The notes below the pieces were generated by a model. It was not told the DNA's origin. It saw only the letters and a program-made list of their open reading frames with translations, and did no database searches. A stretch of 64,000 nucleotides of DNA, taken from Lentzea alba. Its GTDB lineage: Bacteria; Actinomycetota; Actinomycetes; Mycobacteriales; Pseudonocardiaceae. A program made the position numbers and the translations under genes. The stretch is from contig NZ_JAAMPJ010000007.1 of assembly GCF_011067745.1 (NCBI RefSeq), positions 354,601 to 418,600 of the forward strand. The letters are read 5' to 3'. Positions 9,136 to 17,261 of this stretch are shown here, piece by piece. Every line of letters starts with the position of its first letter. The first letter of the stretch is position 1.

Positions 9136-9492
9136 GTGGAGGTAAACCCAGCGGAGTTGGAGAAGGCCGCCGCGGTGGTCGACGGTGCGGTCGCACATTT
9201 CAATGCGCGCCGTGCCGAGTTGCACGAAATCGCGAACGAAATGCACACGGGCCGGCAACTGAGCGATGGCTACGGCAAGACCGGCGGCTACCAACAGGGT
9301 CTCCAGAACTTCGGTGTGGCGTTCGAGCAGGTCCTGGAGGAGTTCATCAAGGACGAGGACAAGTTCTGCGCATTCCTGGAGGGATTCCGCGACCGGCTCC
9401 GGCAGTCGGCCGGGACCTACCAGGAGACGGAGCTCGCGAACACCCAGTCCATGAACCTCATCGGCAGCAAGCTCGACCAGGGGAAGGCGTGA
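9136..9492 (+). CDS. WXG100-like (ESX-type) helical protein
   Basis: 118 residues from GTG 9136 with AGAGGGG upstream; a TTG at 9106 is an alternative. MEVNPAELEKAAAVVDGAVAH is the usual beginning of actinobacterial WXG100-type proteins, followed by a helical hairpin and a C-terminal tail (QSAGTYQETELANTQSMN). The central W-x-G turn is not obvious; YGKTGG stands near the turn. Such proteins are exported, or act as chaperone partners, with type VII secretion systems. The next gene starts 2 bp after the stop, so the two are co-translated and probably function together. No secretion ATPase is in the window. Confidence 0.7.
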   Translation: MEVNPAELEKAAAVVDGAVAHFNARRAELHEIANEMHTGRQLSDGYGKTGGYQQGLQNFGVAFEQVLEEFIKDEDKFCAFLEGFRDRLRQSAGTYQETELANTQSMNLIGSKLDQGKA

Positions 9493-9494
9493 CC

Positions 9495-10517
9495 ATGGAG
9501 TTCTGGACCTACGAGGATGACATCGGCGGTCCGGTCACCCACCTCGGCGAGGTGTTCCGGTCGGGGAACGCCCCGCGGTTCCACGGGATGCTGAAAAGCC
9601 TCGCCGAGTTGAAGGACTACGACGACAGCTGGCCGCCGCGGTGGGTGGACGTCGGCAAGGTCGAAGTCATCGCGATGAACGACGGCGAGGTGGGGTCCGG
9701 CCCGATTCCCGAGGACATCACGTTCTACGACGAGTACTCGATCCTGCGGGGCTCGGTGCGGGGTGACGGCAAGCGAGACCTCACCGTGGAGGAGTTCTTC
9801 CACCACGCGGACATCCTTTCCGGGCAGAACGTCGGCTCTGTGCCCGAACACGGCAACGAGATCCGTGAACTGCTGAAGGTCACGTCCGGCGGATGGGTCG
9901 AGGGCGTCGTCGACCGCATCGAGGCCGCCCGGATGGGACTGTCCCATCCGACCTGGATCGGACTGATCGACAACTTCGAGAAGGCCGGCGGTCAGGTGTG
10001 GCAGCACTGGCAGGACAGCGCCGCCGACCTGGCCAAGGAGAAGTTCGCCGCCCTGCACCTCTGGTACGGCGACCGGGATCCCGGTGACATCTACCGCAGT
10101 CAGGGGCTCGGCCGGCTGACGCAGTGCCTGCTGGGGTTCGCGGCACTCATCCACGGCGCACGGCTCGACATCGACAACCTCATGGGGGCGTGCGTGCGGA
10201 ACGTGCACGCCTGGGACAAGAACACGCCCCATGTGTCGCAAGTCGGCTGGGCCGCGTTGAGCGGGATCGCGAATGCTGCGGTCGGGAACAAGCTGGAGGC
10301 CGCGATAACGGCGGTCGGCACGATCAACGACATCGCCGCCGACATCAAGATGCAGAAGGCGGTGCAGACCGGCGGCTGCTACGACATTCTGGAGAACTAC
10401 CTGAAAGAAGCGGACGAGGTGCTCGAGCACGCGCTCGCTGGTGCCGACGCGCTCGTGGACGAAGTGAAGTCGATCCGGAACGAGTTCCACTTCGCGCCGG
10501 TACCGGTGTGGGAGTGA
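9495..10517 (+). CDS. Partner of the WXG100-like protein, unknown function
   Basis: 340 residues starting MEFWTYEDDIGGPVTHLGEV. The N-terminal ~110 residues are acidic and rich in W/Y/D. From about residue 135 (WVEGVVDRIEAARMGL) to the end it is helical, with an Ala/Gly-rich hydrophobic segment near 235-275 (VGWAALSGIANAAVGNKLEAA) and a coiled-coil-like end. There is no signal peptide and no toxin motif that I can recognise. Tight coupling to the WXG100-like gene suggests a type VII secretion substrate or effector-chaperone pair. It is convergent with the cyclase gene. Confidence 0.7.
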   Translation: MEFWTYEDDIGGPVTHLGEVFRSGNAPRFHGMLKSLAELKDYDDSWPPRWVDVGKVEVIAMNDGEVGSGPIPEDITFYDEYSILRGSVRGDGKRDLTVEEFFHHADILSGQNVGSVPEHGNEIRELLKVTSGGWVEGVVDRIEAARMGLSHPTWIGLIDNFEKAGGQVWQHWQDSAADLAKEKFAALHLWYGDRDPGDIYRSQGLGRLTQCLLGFAALIHGARLDIDNLMGACVRNVHAWDKNTPHVSQVGWAALSGIANAAVGNKLEAAITAVGTINDIAADIKMQKAVQTGGCYDILENYLKEADEVLEHALAGADALVDEVKSIRNEFHFAPVPVWE

Positions 10518-10542
10518 CGGCCGGTCTCTTGGCACCGGTGGC

Positions 10543-11769
10543 TCACGGCCTGGCGGCCATAGCGGCAGGTGGGGTGTTGGAGGCGGTCGAGCCGGTGTGG
10601 AACTGGGGCGTGACGAGGTAGACGAACTCGAACGCCTCGTCGGCCGCCAGGGCCTCGGTGCGCACGCCCTCGCCGATGCGGACGCCGTGCTGGGTCAGCA
10701 GCACCTGGTGCACCGGAAACACGTTCTGCCCGATGACACTTGGGTCCAGCACCTCGAGTCCCCACGTGTCGCTGCCGACCAGCGCCACCCGGCGGGACGC
10801 GAGGTACCTGGCCTCACGGAGGTAGATGCCCGGCTCGGTGGTGATGTACCGCCGGTTGTGCGGGTCCTGCGGGTCGTCGAACCCGGCGCGGTTCAGCAGG
10901 TGGGTCCAGCCGGTGCGGAACAGCGCCACGTCACCCGGTCCCGGTTCCCTGCGCACCCCCTGCCTGCGCAGGGCGTCGCGCATGTCGGTGAGGGTGATCC
11001 GATAGTTGTCGCGCAGGACCCACTCACCGTTCACCGGCGAGCGGAACAGGTCGGTGCGGGATCCCTGCGCCAGCTTGAGGCCCACGATGTCGTAGAGGAC
11101 ACCGCGGGTGACGATGGGGCCGAGGTGCTCGTTGCCGAGTTTCGCGAGTCCACGCGGCTTGGCGATGTCCGGCCCGCGGTGGCCGTTGTAGTACGTCTCG
11201 CCGACGCCGACGTGGCCGAGGTTGTCCAGCTGAGTGGCGATCTGGTAGGTCCCGCCGTGCGGGAACCGCTCTTCGTGGAACGAGATCGCGTTGGGCCCGA
11301 GCGGCGTGGGCGACTGCAGGATGCCGGACTCGGGATGCGTTCGCGGGTCGTAGTTCGCGGCCGGGACGAAGTCGCCGCGCGGCTGGTACCCGAAGACCGT
11401 GAGCCGCTGCCGGAGCACGCGCGGCGGCTCGCCCGCGAACGCCGGGAAGTTGTCCTGCATGAGCTCACCCAGGTTGTACGTCCGCACCGGGCCGCGTCCT
11501 TCGAGCAACCGCAACGCCTCGCGGGTCCGCTCGGGAGTCACCTCGTTCCAGGTGCCGCGCTGGTCGCCCGCGCCGTAGCGGCGAGCCGTCCGCTCGGCCC
11601 ACCCGGCGACCTCGTCCGGGGTGAACATGCGGTCGGTCCACTCCTCGGCGGCCGCGGACGAGGTGCCGATCCCCGCCGACACGGCGGCGGTCACCGCGGC
11701 CGCTTTCGCCGTCAGACCGAGAACTTCCCGTCGGCTGTGCAGATGGGCGCGCATGAAGTCGGGACGCAT
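10543..11769 (-). CDS. Tat-exported cyclase-family protein (kynurenine formamidase / isatin hydrolase superfamily)
   Basis: 408 residues from ATG 11769 (a GTG at 11790 would add 7). The N-terminus carries SRREVLGL and an Ala-rich core, a twin-arginine signal with processing near AAA (about 40). The body matches the metal-dependent cyclase family: QLDNLGHVGVGETYYNGH in place of the usual HTGTHxDAPxH, RGVLYDIVGL, PGDVALFRTGW and VALVGSDTWGLE. Members hydrolyse formamides or cyclic amides with Zn or Mn. The first metal-binding His residues look altered, so activity is uncertain. The AraC gene ends 37 bp upstream in the same direction. Confidence 0.82.
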   Translation of the reverse strand: MRPDFMRAHLHSRREVLGLTAKAAAVTAAVSAGIGTSSAAAEEWTDRMFTPDEVAGWAERTARRYGAGDQRGTWNEVTPERTREALRLLEGRGPVRTYNLGELMQDNFPAFAGEPPRVLRQRLTVFGYQPRGDFVPAANYDPRTHPESGILQSPTPLGPNAISFHEERFPHGGTYQIATQLDNLGHVGVGETYYNGHRGPDIAKPRGLAKLGNEHLGPIVTRGVLYDIVGLKLAQGSRTDLFRSPVNGEWVLRDNYRITLTDMRDALRRQGVRREPGPGDVALFRTGWTHLLNRAGFDDPQDPHNRRYITTEPGIYLREARYLASRRVALVGSDTWGLEVLDPSVIGQNVFPVHQVLLTQHGVRIGEGVRTEALAADEAFEFVYLVTPQFHTGSTASNTPPAAMAARP

Positions 11770-11806
11770 GACCCACCACCCTGCTGGCACTCCGGGTCGT
11801 GGGCAA

Positions 11807-12757
11807 TCACCCAGCCGATCGACTTTCGGTGCTCCGGGATGAACTCCGCCCCTGCGCGCCCTTCCCCAGCGCGGCCTCGCGGAACTCCCGCGGCGACATC
11901 CCGAACTCGGCCCGGAACAGCTTGCTGAAGTGGCTGGCCTCGGCGATTCCCCACTGGGCCGCCACAGTGGACACGGAACGGTGCGCCATGTCGGGGTCCG
12001 CCAGCATCCGGCGAATGCGGTCCAGGCGCCGCCGACGGACGTGGCCGCCGACCGTCTCCCCCTGCTGCTGGAACAGCTTGTGCAGGTATCGCACGGAAAT
12101 GTGGTGCGCCGCGGCGATCGTCTCGGGGCTGAGGTCGTCGCCGAGGTGGGCTTCGACGTAGTCGATCACCTGCGTGTGCAGGTCGTCCGGCAACGCGGCG
12201 GGCCGTGCCGTCGTGCGGAGCACAGTCCGCAGCAGGAAGTGCACGTGTTCGCCCAGTTCCCGTCCGGTCGCCGGGCCGAGGTTCGGTGCCTGGCAGGCGA
12301 ACTCGGCGAGCGTCGCCGTGAGGATTCGCGCCGCCGGGGTCTGGGTGACCGTGGCGTGTGCGGGCGTGGACGGCACACCGGGGAAGCCGAGCAGGAAATA
12401 CCGGTACGGGCCGGCGACAGCCAGTCGGAACGGCCGGGCGCCCGTGTAGAGCAGGCACTCCCCCGCCGCGGCGCTCGTGTCCCGGCCGTCCTGCTCCAGC
12501 CGGGCCCCTCCGTCGAGCAGGACGGCCGCCACCAGGCTGTCGGCTCCGGCCAGGCGCCACGGTCGCACCTGGACGTCGTGGTCGCCGACGATCTCGCACG
12601 CGTTCAGCGCACCGAAGCGGTAGGGACGGATGGCCGCTTCGTACCGCGTGCCCGATGAACTGACGACAACGGTGTCCACGGCGCGTGCGTGATGTGGTGC
12701 TGCGGTGTCGAGGTAGCCGTAGACCAGCGATCCGCCATCTCTGCGTTCGACCGGCAT
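11807..12757 (-). CDS. AraC-family transcriptional regulator
   Basis: 316 residues: an N-terminal AraC-binding-like cupin region (about 20-190; VRPWRLAGADSLVAAVLLDGG) and a C-terminal double helix-turn-helix (about 205-300) with IAAAHHISVRYLHKLFQQQG and VAAQWGIAEASHFSKLFRAEFG followed by PREFRE. It is divergent from the ABC uptake operon, with about 130 bp between the start codons, and lies directly upstream of the cyclase gene. It probably controls both sets in response to an imported amide-like compound. The family is certain, the effector unknown. Confidence 0.93.
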   Translation of the reverse strand: MPVERRDGGSLVYGYLDTAAPHHARAVDTVVVSSSGTRYEAAIRPYRFGALNACEIVGDHDVQVRPWRLAGADSLVAAVLLDGGARLEQDGRDTSAAAGECLLYTGARPFRLAVAGPYRYFLLGFPGVPSTPAHATVTQTPAARILTATLAEFACQAPNLGPATGRELGEHVHFLLRTVLRTTARPAALPDDLHTQVIDYVEAHLGDDLSPETIAAAHHISVRYLHKLFQQQGETVGGHVRRRRLDRIRRMLADPDMAHRSVSTVAAQWGIAEASHFSKLFRAEFGMSPREFREAALGKGAQGRSSSRSTESRSAG

Positions 12758-12886
12758 GGCGCCTCCTTCGGCCGCATCGAGGTTCGGCGAGTGGGCGCTC
12801 GCCGACCAGTGCTGTGCGCTGGCTCACCACTTTCGCAGCGGCGATCGGCGGAGGCTACCCCGAACCGCGGACGACGGAGGTGGTGT

Positions 12887-13753
12887 GTGGACGTTCTTCT
12901 GGCGATCCTGAGCCAGTTCGGGCTCTTCGGTCTGCTCACCGTGGGCATCGCGATCGTCTTCGCGGCCCTGCGCGTCGTGAACCTGGCGCACTGCGACTTC
13001 GCGATGCTCGGCGCGTACGCGGCGGCCACTCTCACCGGGATGCCGTTCGGCTGGCGTGTCGTGGCGGTTCTCGCGACCACCATCCCGTTGCTGGTGCTGG
13101 TCGAACGCCTGCTGCGACGCTCGTTCGCGGACGGGCTCGGCGCGCTGCTCGTGACGTGGGGCGTCGGCATGGCGTTGCGCCAGATCGCCGAGGTGACGTT
13201 CGGTGCCACGCCCCGCGCGGTCGCCGCGCCGATCAGCGGCTCGGTGGCCGTGTTCGGCGCCCAGGGACCGGCCTACCGGCTCGTCTGCTCGCTCGTCGCG
13301 GTCACTGTCGTCGGACTGGTGCTGGTCGTCGCGTACCGGACGCGGTGGGGGCTGACGCTGCGCGCCGTGGCGGACAACCCGGCGATGGCCGGACTGCTGG
13401 GCACGGACCCGAACCGGTTGCGCACGACCGCGTTCGTCGCGGGTGGATTGCTGGCCGTGCTCGCCGGCGCGCTGTACAGCCCGACGCTGGCGGTGAGCCC
13501 CTCGACGGGGTTCAGCCTGCTCGTGCCGACCTTCTTCGCGCTGCTGTTCAGCCGCCCCGGTTCCCTTGCCACCGCGGCACTCGCCGCGCTCGGGGTGTCC
13601 GCGCTGGCCGTGCTGCTGCGGACCTGGCTGTCCGACGTCGTCGCGGACGCCCTGTTCTACGTCGTCGTCATCGGTATCGCCGCGGCGCGTTCGCGCCCCA
13701 CGATTCGGAGGTTGGTCACATGGTCTCGCCGCTTCGCCGTTCGGTCTGCGTGA
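12887..13753 (+). CDS. Branched-chain-type ABC transporter permease (LivH family)
   Basis: 288 residues from GTG 12887, with GGAGG 6-11 bp upstream; longer readings have no membrane character before VDVLLAILSQFGLFGLL. It shows about eight hydrophobic segments and the LivH motif with NLAHCDFAMLGAYAA (usual N-x-AHG-x-F), then GLRAVADNPAMAGLLGTDPNR and TAFVAGGLLAVLAG. It forms one half of the inner-membrane channel of a HAAT-type importer. The binding protein gene starts inside its end (34-bp overlap), so the operon is tightly coupled. Related systems import amino acids, urea or short amides. Confidence 0.92.
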   Translation: MDVLLAILSQFGLFGLLTVGIAIVFAALRVVNLAHCDFAMLGAYAAATLTGMPFGWRVVAVLATTIPLLVLVERLLRRSFADGLGALLVTWGVGMALRQIAEVTFGATPRAVAAPISGSVAVFGAQGPAYRLVCSLVAVTVVGLVLVVAYRTRWGLTLRAVADNPAMAGLLGTDPNRLRTTAFVAGGLLAVLAGALYSPTLAVSPSTGFSLLVPTFFALLFSRPGSLATAALAALGVSALAVLLRTWLSDVVADALFYVVVIGIAAARSRPTIRRLVTWSRRFAVRSA

Positions 13754-14913
13754 TCTCCGTGCTGACCCTGTTGTCGAGCACCGGCTGCGCGGGGTCGGCG
13801 CTCTCCGGGTCCAGCGGCGCCGACACCGGCGCTCCGCTGAAGATCGGTGTCGTCGTGCCGCTCACGGGTCCGATCGGACAGGCGGGAACCGCGCTGCGGC
13901 GCGGGTTCGAGCTCGGTGTCGCGAAGGTCAACGACGCCGGTGGGATCGGCGGGAAGAAGGTCGAGTACGTCGTCGTGGACGACGCCGGCGACCCGGCGAA
14001 CTCCACCCAGCTCGCGCGCCGGCTCGTCCAGCAGGACAAGGTGTCCGTGCTGTTCGGCACGATCACCGGCGACACCGCCGAGGCCGTGGGGAAGGTGTCC
14101 GACGACAACAAGATCCCGTTCCTCACCGCGATTCTCGGTGATCCCGAGCAGTGCCGGCCCTACCAGTGGGGGTTCGGCGAGTCGACCCGGCAGCTGCTCA
14201 CCCCGATGTTGCCGCAGCTGCTGCAGAAGTACGGAAACCGCGTCGCCGTGGTCGGTTCCGACTACAACTACCCGCGCCTGTACGCCGGACTGGCCAAGGA
14301 GCTCACGCAAGCAGGCGGCGGGACGGTGGTGGCCGAGGAGTACAGCCCGATAGGCCAGACCGACTGGCAACCGGTCATCGCACGGCTCAAGGCCGCGGAC
14401 CCGGACGTCCTGCTGTCGATGGTCGTCGGCGCCGACGCGATCGCGTTCAGCCAGCAGGCCCAGCAGTTCGGGCTGCTCACCCCGGAACTGGGCTTCGAGG
14501 GCGCGCCGCTGGACGCCGACTACCACCCCGCACTCAGCGCGCTCACGACCGGCAGGCACCACGCCGTGCGCTGGGCCGATGGGATGACCGATCCCGCGAG
14601 CCGGCAGTTCGTCAGCGACTACCGGTCGACCCACCAGTGGAACGCGCCCATTCCCGAGGTCGCGGGCAACGCCTACTTCGGCATCCAGTTCGTGCTCGCG
14701 GCCGCGGCGAAGGCAGGCAACGACCCGGCGGCGATCAACCGGGAGATCGGCTCGCTGAAGTTCGACTCCCCACTGGGCACCGGCACGCACTTCGCGTCGA
14801 ACAACCACATCCTGCAGGCGGAGATGTTCGACGCCACGATCTCGCCGGACGGCTATACCGTGACCGCGAAGTTCGGTCCGGTCGCCGACACGGTGGCCCG
14901 GAAGGGCTGCTGA
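13720..14913 (+). CDS. ABC transporter substrate-binding lipoprotein (LivK/AmiC-like)
   Basis: 397 residues. An n-region with RR, a hydrophobic core and a lipobox-like SSTGC (Cys about 22) mark a lipoprotein. The mature part opens LKIGVVVPLTGPIGQAG, followed by GFELGVAKVNDAGGIGGKKVEYVVVDDAGDP, the type I periplasmic binding fold of LivK/AmiC/UrtA proteins. VLFGTITGDTAEAV and ADPDVLLSMVVGADAIAF are further landmarks. It catches the substrate outside the membrane for the adjacent permeases. Given the amidase at the end of the operon, an amide or amino-acid derivative is the likely ligand. It overlaps the permease genes on both sides. Confidence 0.93.
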   Translation: MVSPLRRSVCVISVLTLLSSTGCAGSALSGSSGADTGAPLKIGVVVPLTGPIGQAGTALRRGFELGVAKVNDAGGIGGKKVEYVVVDDAGDPANSTQLARRLVQQDKVSVLFGTITGDTAEAVGKVSDDNKIPFLTAILGDPEQCRPYQWGFGESTRQLLTPMLPQLLQKYGNRVAVVGSDYNYPRLYAGLAKELTQAGGGTVVAEEYSPIGQTDWQPVIARLKAADPDVLLSMVVGADAIAFSQQAQQFGLLTPELGFEGAPLDADYHPALSALTTGRHHAVRWADGMTDPASRQFVSDYRSTHQWNAPIPEVAGNAYFGIQFVLAAAAKAGNDPAAINREIGSLKFDSPLGTGTHFASNNHILQAEMFDATISPDGYTVTAKFGPVADTVARKGC

Positions 14914-16568
14914 TGCGCGGGGCCGTGTTCTTCGCGGTACCGGCGGTGCTGCTCGCGGCCGCGCCGTTCGGGCTCAGCGCGTTCACGCTGGCCGTCCTGA
15001 CTCTCGGGCTCACCTACGGGCTGTTCGCGTACGGGCTCGATCTCGCCTGGGGTCGCGCCGGGATGCTCAGCATCGGGCACGCCGCGTTCTTCGGGCTCGG
15101 CGCCTACGCGGTCGCGCTCGCCGAGAAACACCAGTGGCCGCTCGCGGTCGCGCTGCTGTCCGCGCTCGTGGCCGGGGCGATGATCGCGCTGGTCATCGCG
15201 CGCATCGGGCTGGCCTCGGCCGTACCCGACGCGCCGCTGATCCTGCTGACGCTCGGCGTGGGTCTGTTGCTGCAGAAGGCGGCGACCAGTTTCACGCCTG
15301 TGACCGGCGGACCCAACGGGCTGACCGTGTCCGATCCCGGCGTGGTCACCACCTACTACCGGACGCTGGTCGTCGCGGCCGTGGTGGTGGGGCTGGGCAG
15401 CTGGTTGGTGCGAAGCCGGTTCGGTGCCCAGTTGATCGCGGCGGCCCGCAATCCCGAGCGCGCGGAGCAGACCGGCATCGACACCGTGCGCGTCCGCACG
15501 ATCGCGTTCGTCGTGAGTGCGACCGTGTCGACCATCGCGGGAACGCTGTACGCGCCGGTCGCCGGGCTCGTCTCGCCACCGGTGTTCGGGCTGGCGCTGT
15601 CCACCAGCGTGCTCGTGTGGCTCGCCGTCGGCGGCCGGGAGTCGGTGCTCGGACCGTTCCTCGCCGCCGTGGTCCTCACGGCAGGGCAGCAACTGATCGG
15701 CAGCTCGTGGCAGAGCTGGTACCTGCTGGGGCTCGCGGCGGTGTTCATCCTCGTCGTCCAGGTGCTGCCCGGCGGCGTGGCCGGAGCCGTGCGCGGGTGG
15801 CTGCGGCGGGGCAGGGCCGCTGTCACGCTTCCCCGCGTCCGGCACCGGCCGCGCGTGGTTTCCGCCACCGACGAGCCTGCCCTTGTCCTGCAAGGGATTT
15901 CGAAGTCGTTCGGCCCTGTGCGGGTGCTCGACGGCGTGGATCTCACCGTGACGCCGGGCCGCTGTGTCTGCTTGATCGGTCCCAACGGCGCCGGCAAGAG
16001 CACGCTGCTCGCCGTCGTCGCGGGGCAGCTCGCCGCCGACGCCGGAACACTGCGCTTGTTCGGCCGGGACGCGGCGGCACTGCCGGTGCACGCCCGTGTC
16101 CGGCTCGGCCTCGGGCGGATGTTCCAGATCCCCAGCGTCATCGCCGAGTTGTCGCCGGCGGACAACATCCGGCTGGCCAGGCTCGGCGCACCGGCCGAGA
16201 TCGAACTGCCCGAGGCGTACCAGGATCTGGCCGCCGACGACAACACGGTCGCCGGCTCGCTCGCCCTGGCCGACCGGCGCCGCCTGGAACTCGCGATGGT
16301 GCTCTCCGGCGCGCCCCGGTTGGTACTGCTCGACGAACCCGCGGCCGGGCTCGGCCCCGACGACGCCCGGCGACTCGTCAGCGCGCTGCGGGACGTCATC
16401 GCGAACACCGGCTGCGCGATGCTGGTCGTCGAACACGACATGGACATCGTGCGCGGGCTCGCCGACGACGTGGCCGCGCTGCACCACGGCCGGGTCATCG
16501 CCCACGGGTCGATGGACGAGGTCGTCGCCGACGCCGCCGTGCGCCAGGCCTACCTGGGGGCGAGCTGA
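14913..16568 (+). CDS. Fused ABC permease-ATPase (LivM-LivG type)
   Basis: 551 residues starting at the ATGA overlap with the binding protein. Residues 1 to about 300 are LivM-type: several membrane segments with GLDLAWGRAGMLSIGHAAFFGLGAY and NPERAEQTGIDT. From about 322 a LivG-type ATPase follows: Walker A GPNGAGKST (~355), Q-loop RMFQIPSVI and Walker B LVLLDEPAAGLGP, then a switch His in VVEHDMD. The signature loop reads SLALADRRRLELA (nt ~16255-16290) instead of LSxGQxRRLEIA, so the LSGGQ-type motif is degenerate. LivM-LivG fusions occur in actinobacteria; the weak signature is odd. Confidence 0.92.
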   Translation: MRGAVFFAVPAVLLAAAPFGLSAFTLAVLTLGLTYGLFAYGLDLAWGRAGMLSIGHAAFFGLGAYAVALAEKHQWPLAVALLSALVAGAMIALVIARIGLASAVPDAPLILLTLGVGLLLQKAATSFTPVTGGPNGLTVSDPGVVTTYYRTLVVAAVVVGLGSWLVRSRFGAQLIAAARNPERAEQTGIDTVRVRTIAFVVSATVSTIAGTLYAPVAGLVSPPVFGLALSTSVLVWLAVGGRESVLGPFLAAVVLTAGQQLIGSSWQSWYLLGLAAVFILVVQVLPGGVAGAVRGWLRRGRAAVTLPRVRHRPRVVSATDEPALVLQGISKSFGPVRVLDGVDLTVTPGRCVCLIGPNGAGKSTLLAVVAGQLAADAGTLRLFGRDAAALPVHARVRLGLGRMFQIPSVIAELSPADNIRLARLGAPAEIELPEAYQDLAADDNTVAGSLALADRRRLELAMVLSGAPRLVLLDEPAAGLGPDDARRLVSALRDVIANTGCAMLVVEHDMDIVRGLADDVAALHHGRVIAHGSMDEVVADAAVRQAYLGAS

Positions 16569-17251
16569 TGCTGACGCTGCGCGCCCTGAACGGCGGCTAC
16601 GGCCAGGCCGCCGTCGTCCGCGACGTGAACACCGAAATCGGCGACGGCGAGATCGTCGCACTCGTCGGCCGCAACGGCATGGGCAAGACGACGTTGCTGC
16701 GGACCATCTTCGGTCTGGCCGACCGCCAGGGCGGTGAGATCACCTTCGACGGCCGCCCGGTGCCGCCGAAACGACCGGACGTCCTGGCGCGATGGGGTGC
16801 CTCGCTCATGCCGGAAGACCGCGGCGTGTTCCCCGCCCTGACCGTCGAGGAAAACCTGACCCTGGCGACCAGGAAGTCGTTCCGGCCGGTGGTCGACCCG
16901 CGCGAGGTCTTCCCGTTGCTGACCGAACGCCGCCGTCAGCTCGCGGGAACCCTTTCCGGCGGCCAGAAACAGCAGCTCGGCATCGCCAGGGCGCTGCTGG
17001 CCGGGCAACGCCTGATCGTGGTCGACGAGCTCACCCAAGGGCTGCAGCCCTCGATCGTGCGGGACGTGGTGGACGCGCTGGGCCAGGTCGCCGCCACCGG
17101 GGTGGCGGTGCTCGTCGTCGACCAGCACCCCGACCAAGCCCTGGACTGGTGTCACCGCGTCCTCGTCATGGAGTCGGGACGCCTCGCGCTCGACGCCCCG
17201 ATCGGCATCGACACCCGCCAACGCTGTCACGAACTGCTGATGCTGCGCTGA
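16568..17251 (+). CDS. Branched-chain-type ABC transporter ATPase (LivF family)
   Basis: 227 residues. It starts in a TGATG overlap with the fused gene. Walker A GRNGMGKTT, Q-loop SLMPEDRGVFPALTVEENL, an intact signature TLSGGQKQQLGIARALL, Walker B LIVVDELTQGLQPSIV and the switch His in VVDQHPDQ are all present. It is the second ATPase of the importer and pairs with the ATPase half of the preceding fusion; since that partner has a degenerate signature, the composite site formed by this subunit's signature may be the main hydrolytic one. The amidase follows 10 bp downstream. Confidence 0.94.
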   Translation: MLTLRALNGGYGQAAVVRDVNTEIGDGEIVALVGRNGMGKTTLLRTIFGLADRQGGEITFDGRPVPPKRPDVLARWGASLMPEDRGVFPALTVEENLTLATRKSFRPVVDPREVFPLLTERRRQLAGTLSGGQKQQLGIARALLAGQRLIVVDELTQGLQPSIVRDVVDALGQVAATGVAVLVVDQHPDQALDWCHRVLVMESGRLALDAPIGIDTRQRCHELLMLR

Positions 17252-17261
17252 AAGGAAATCC

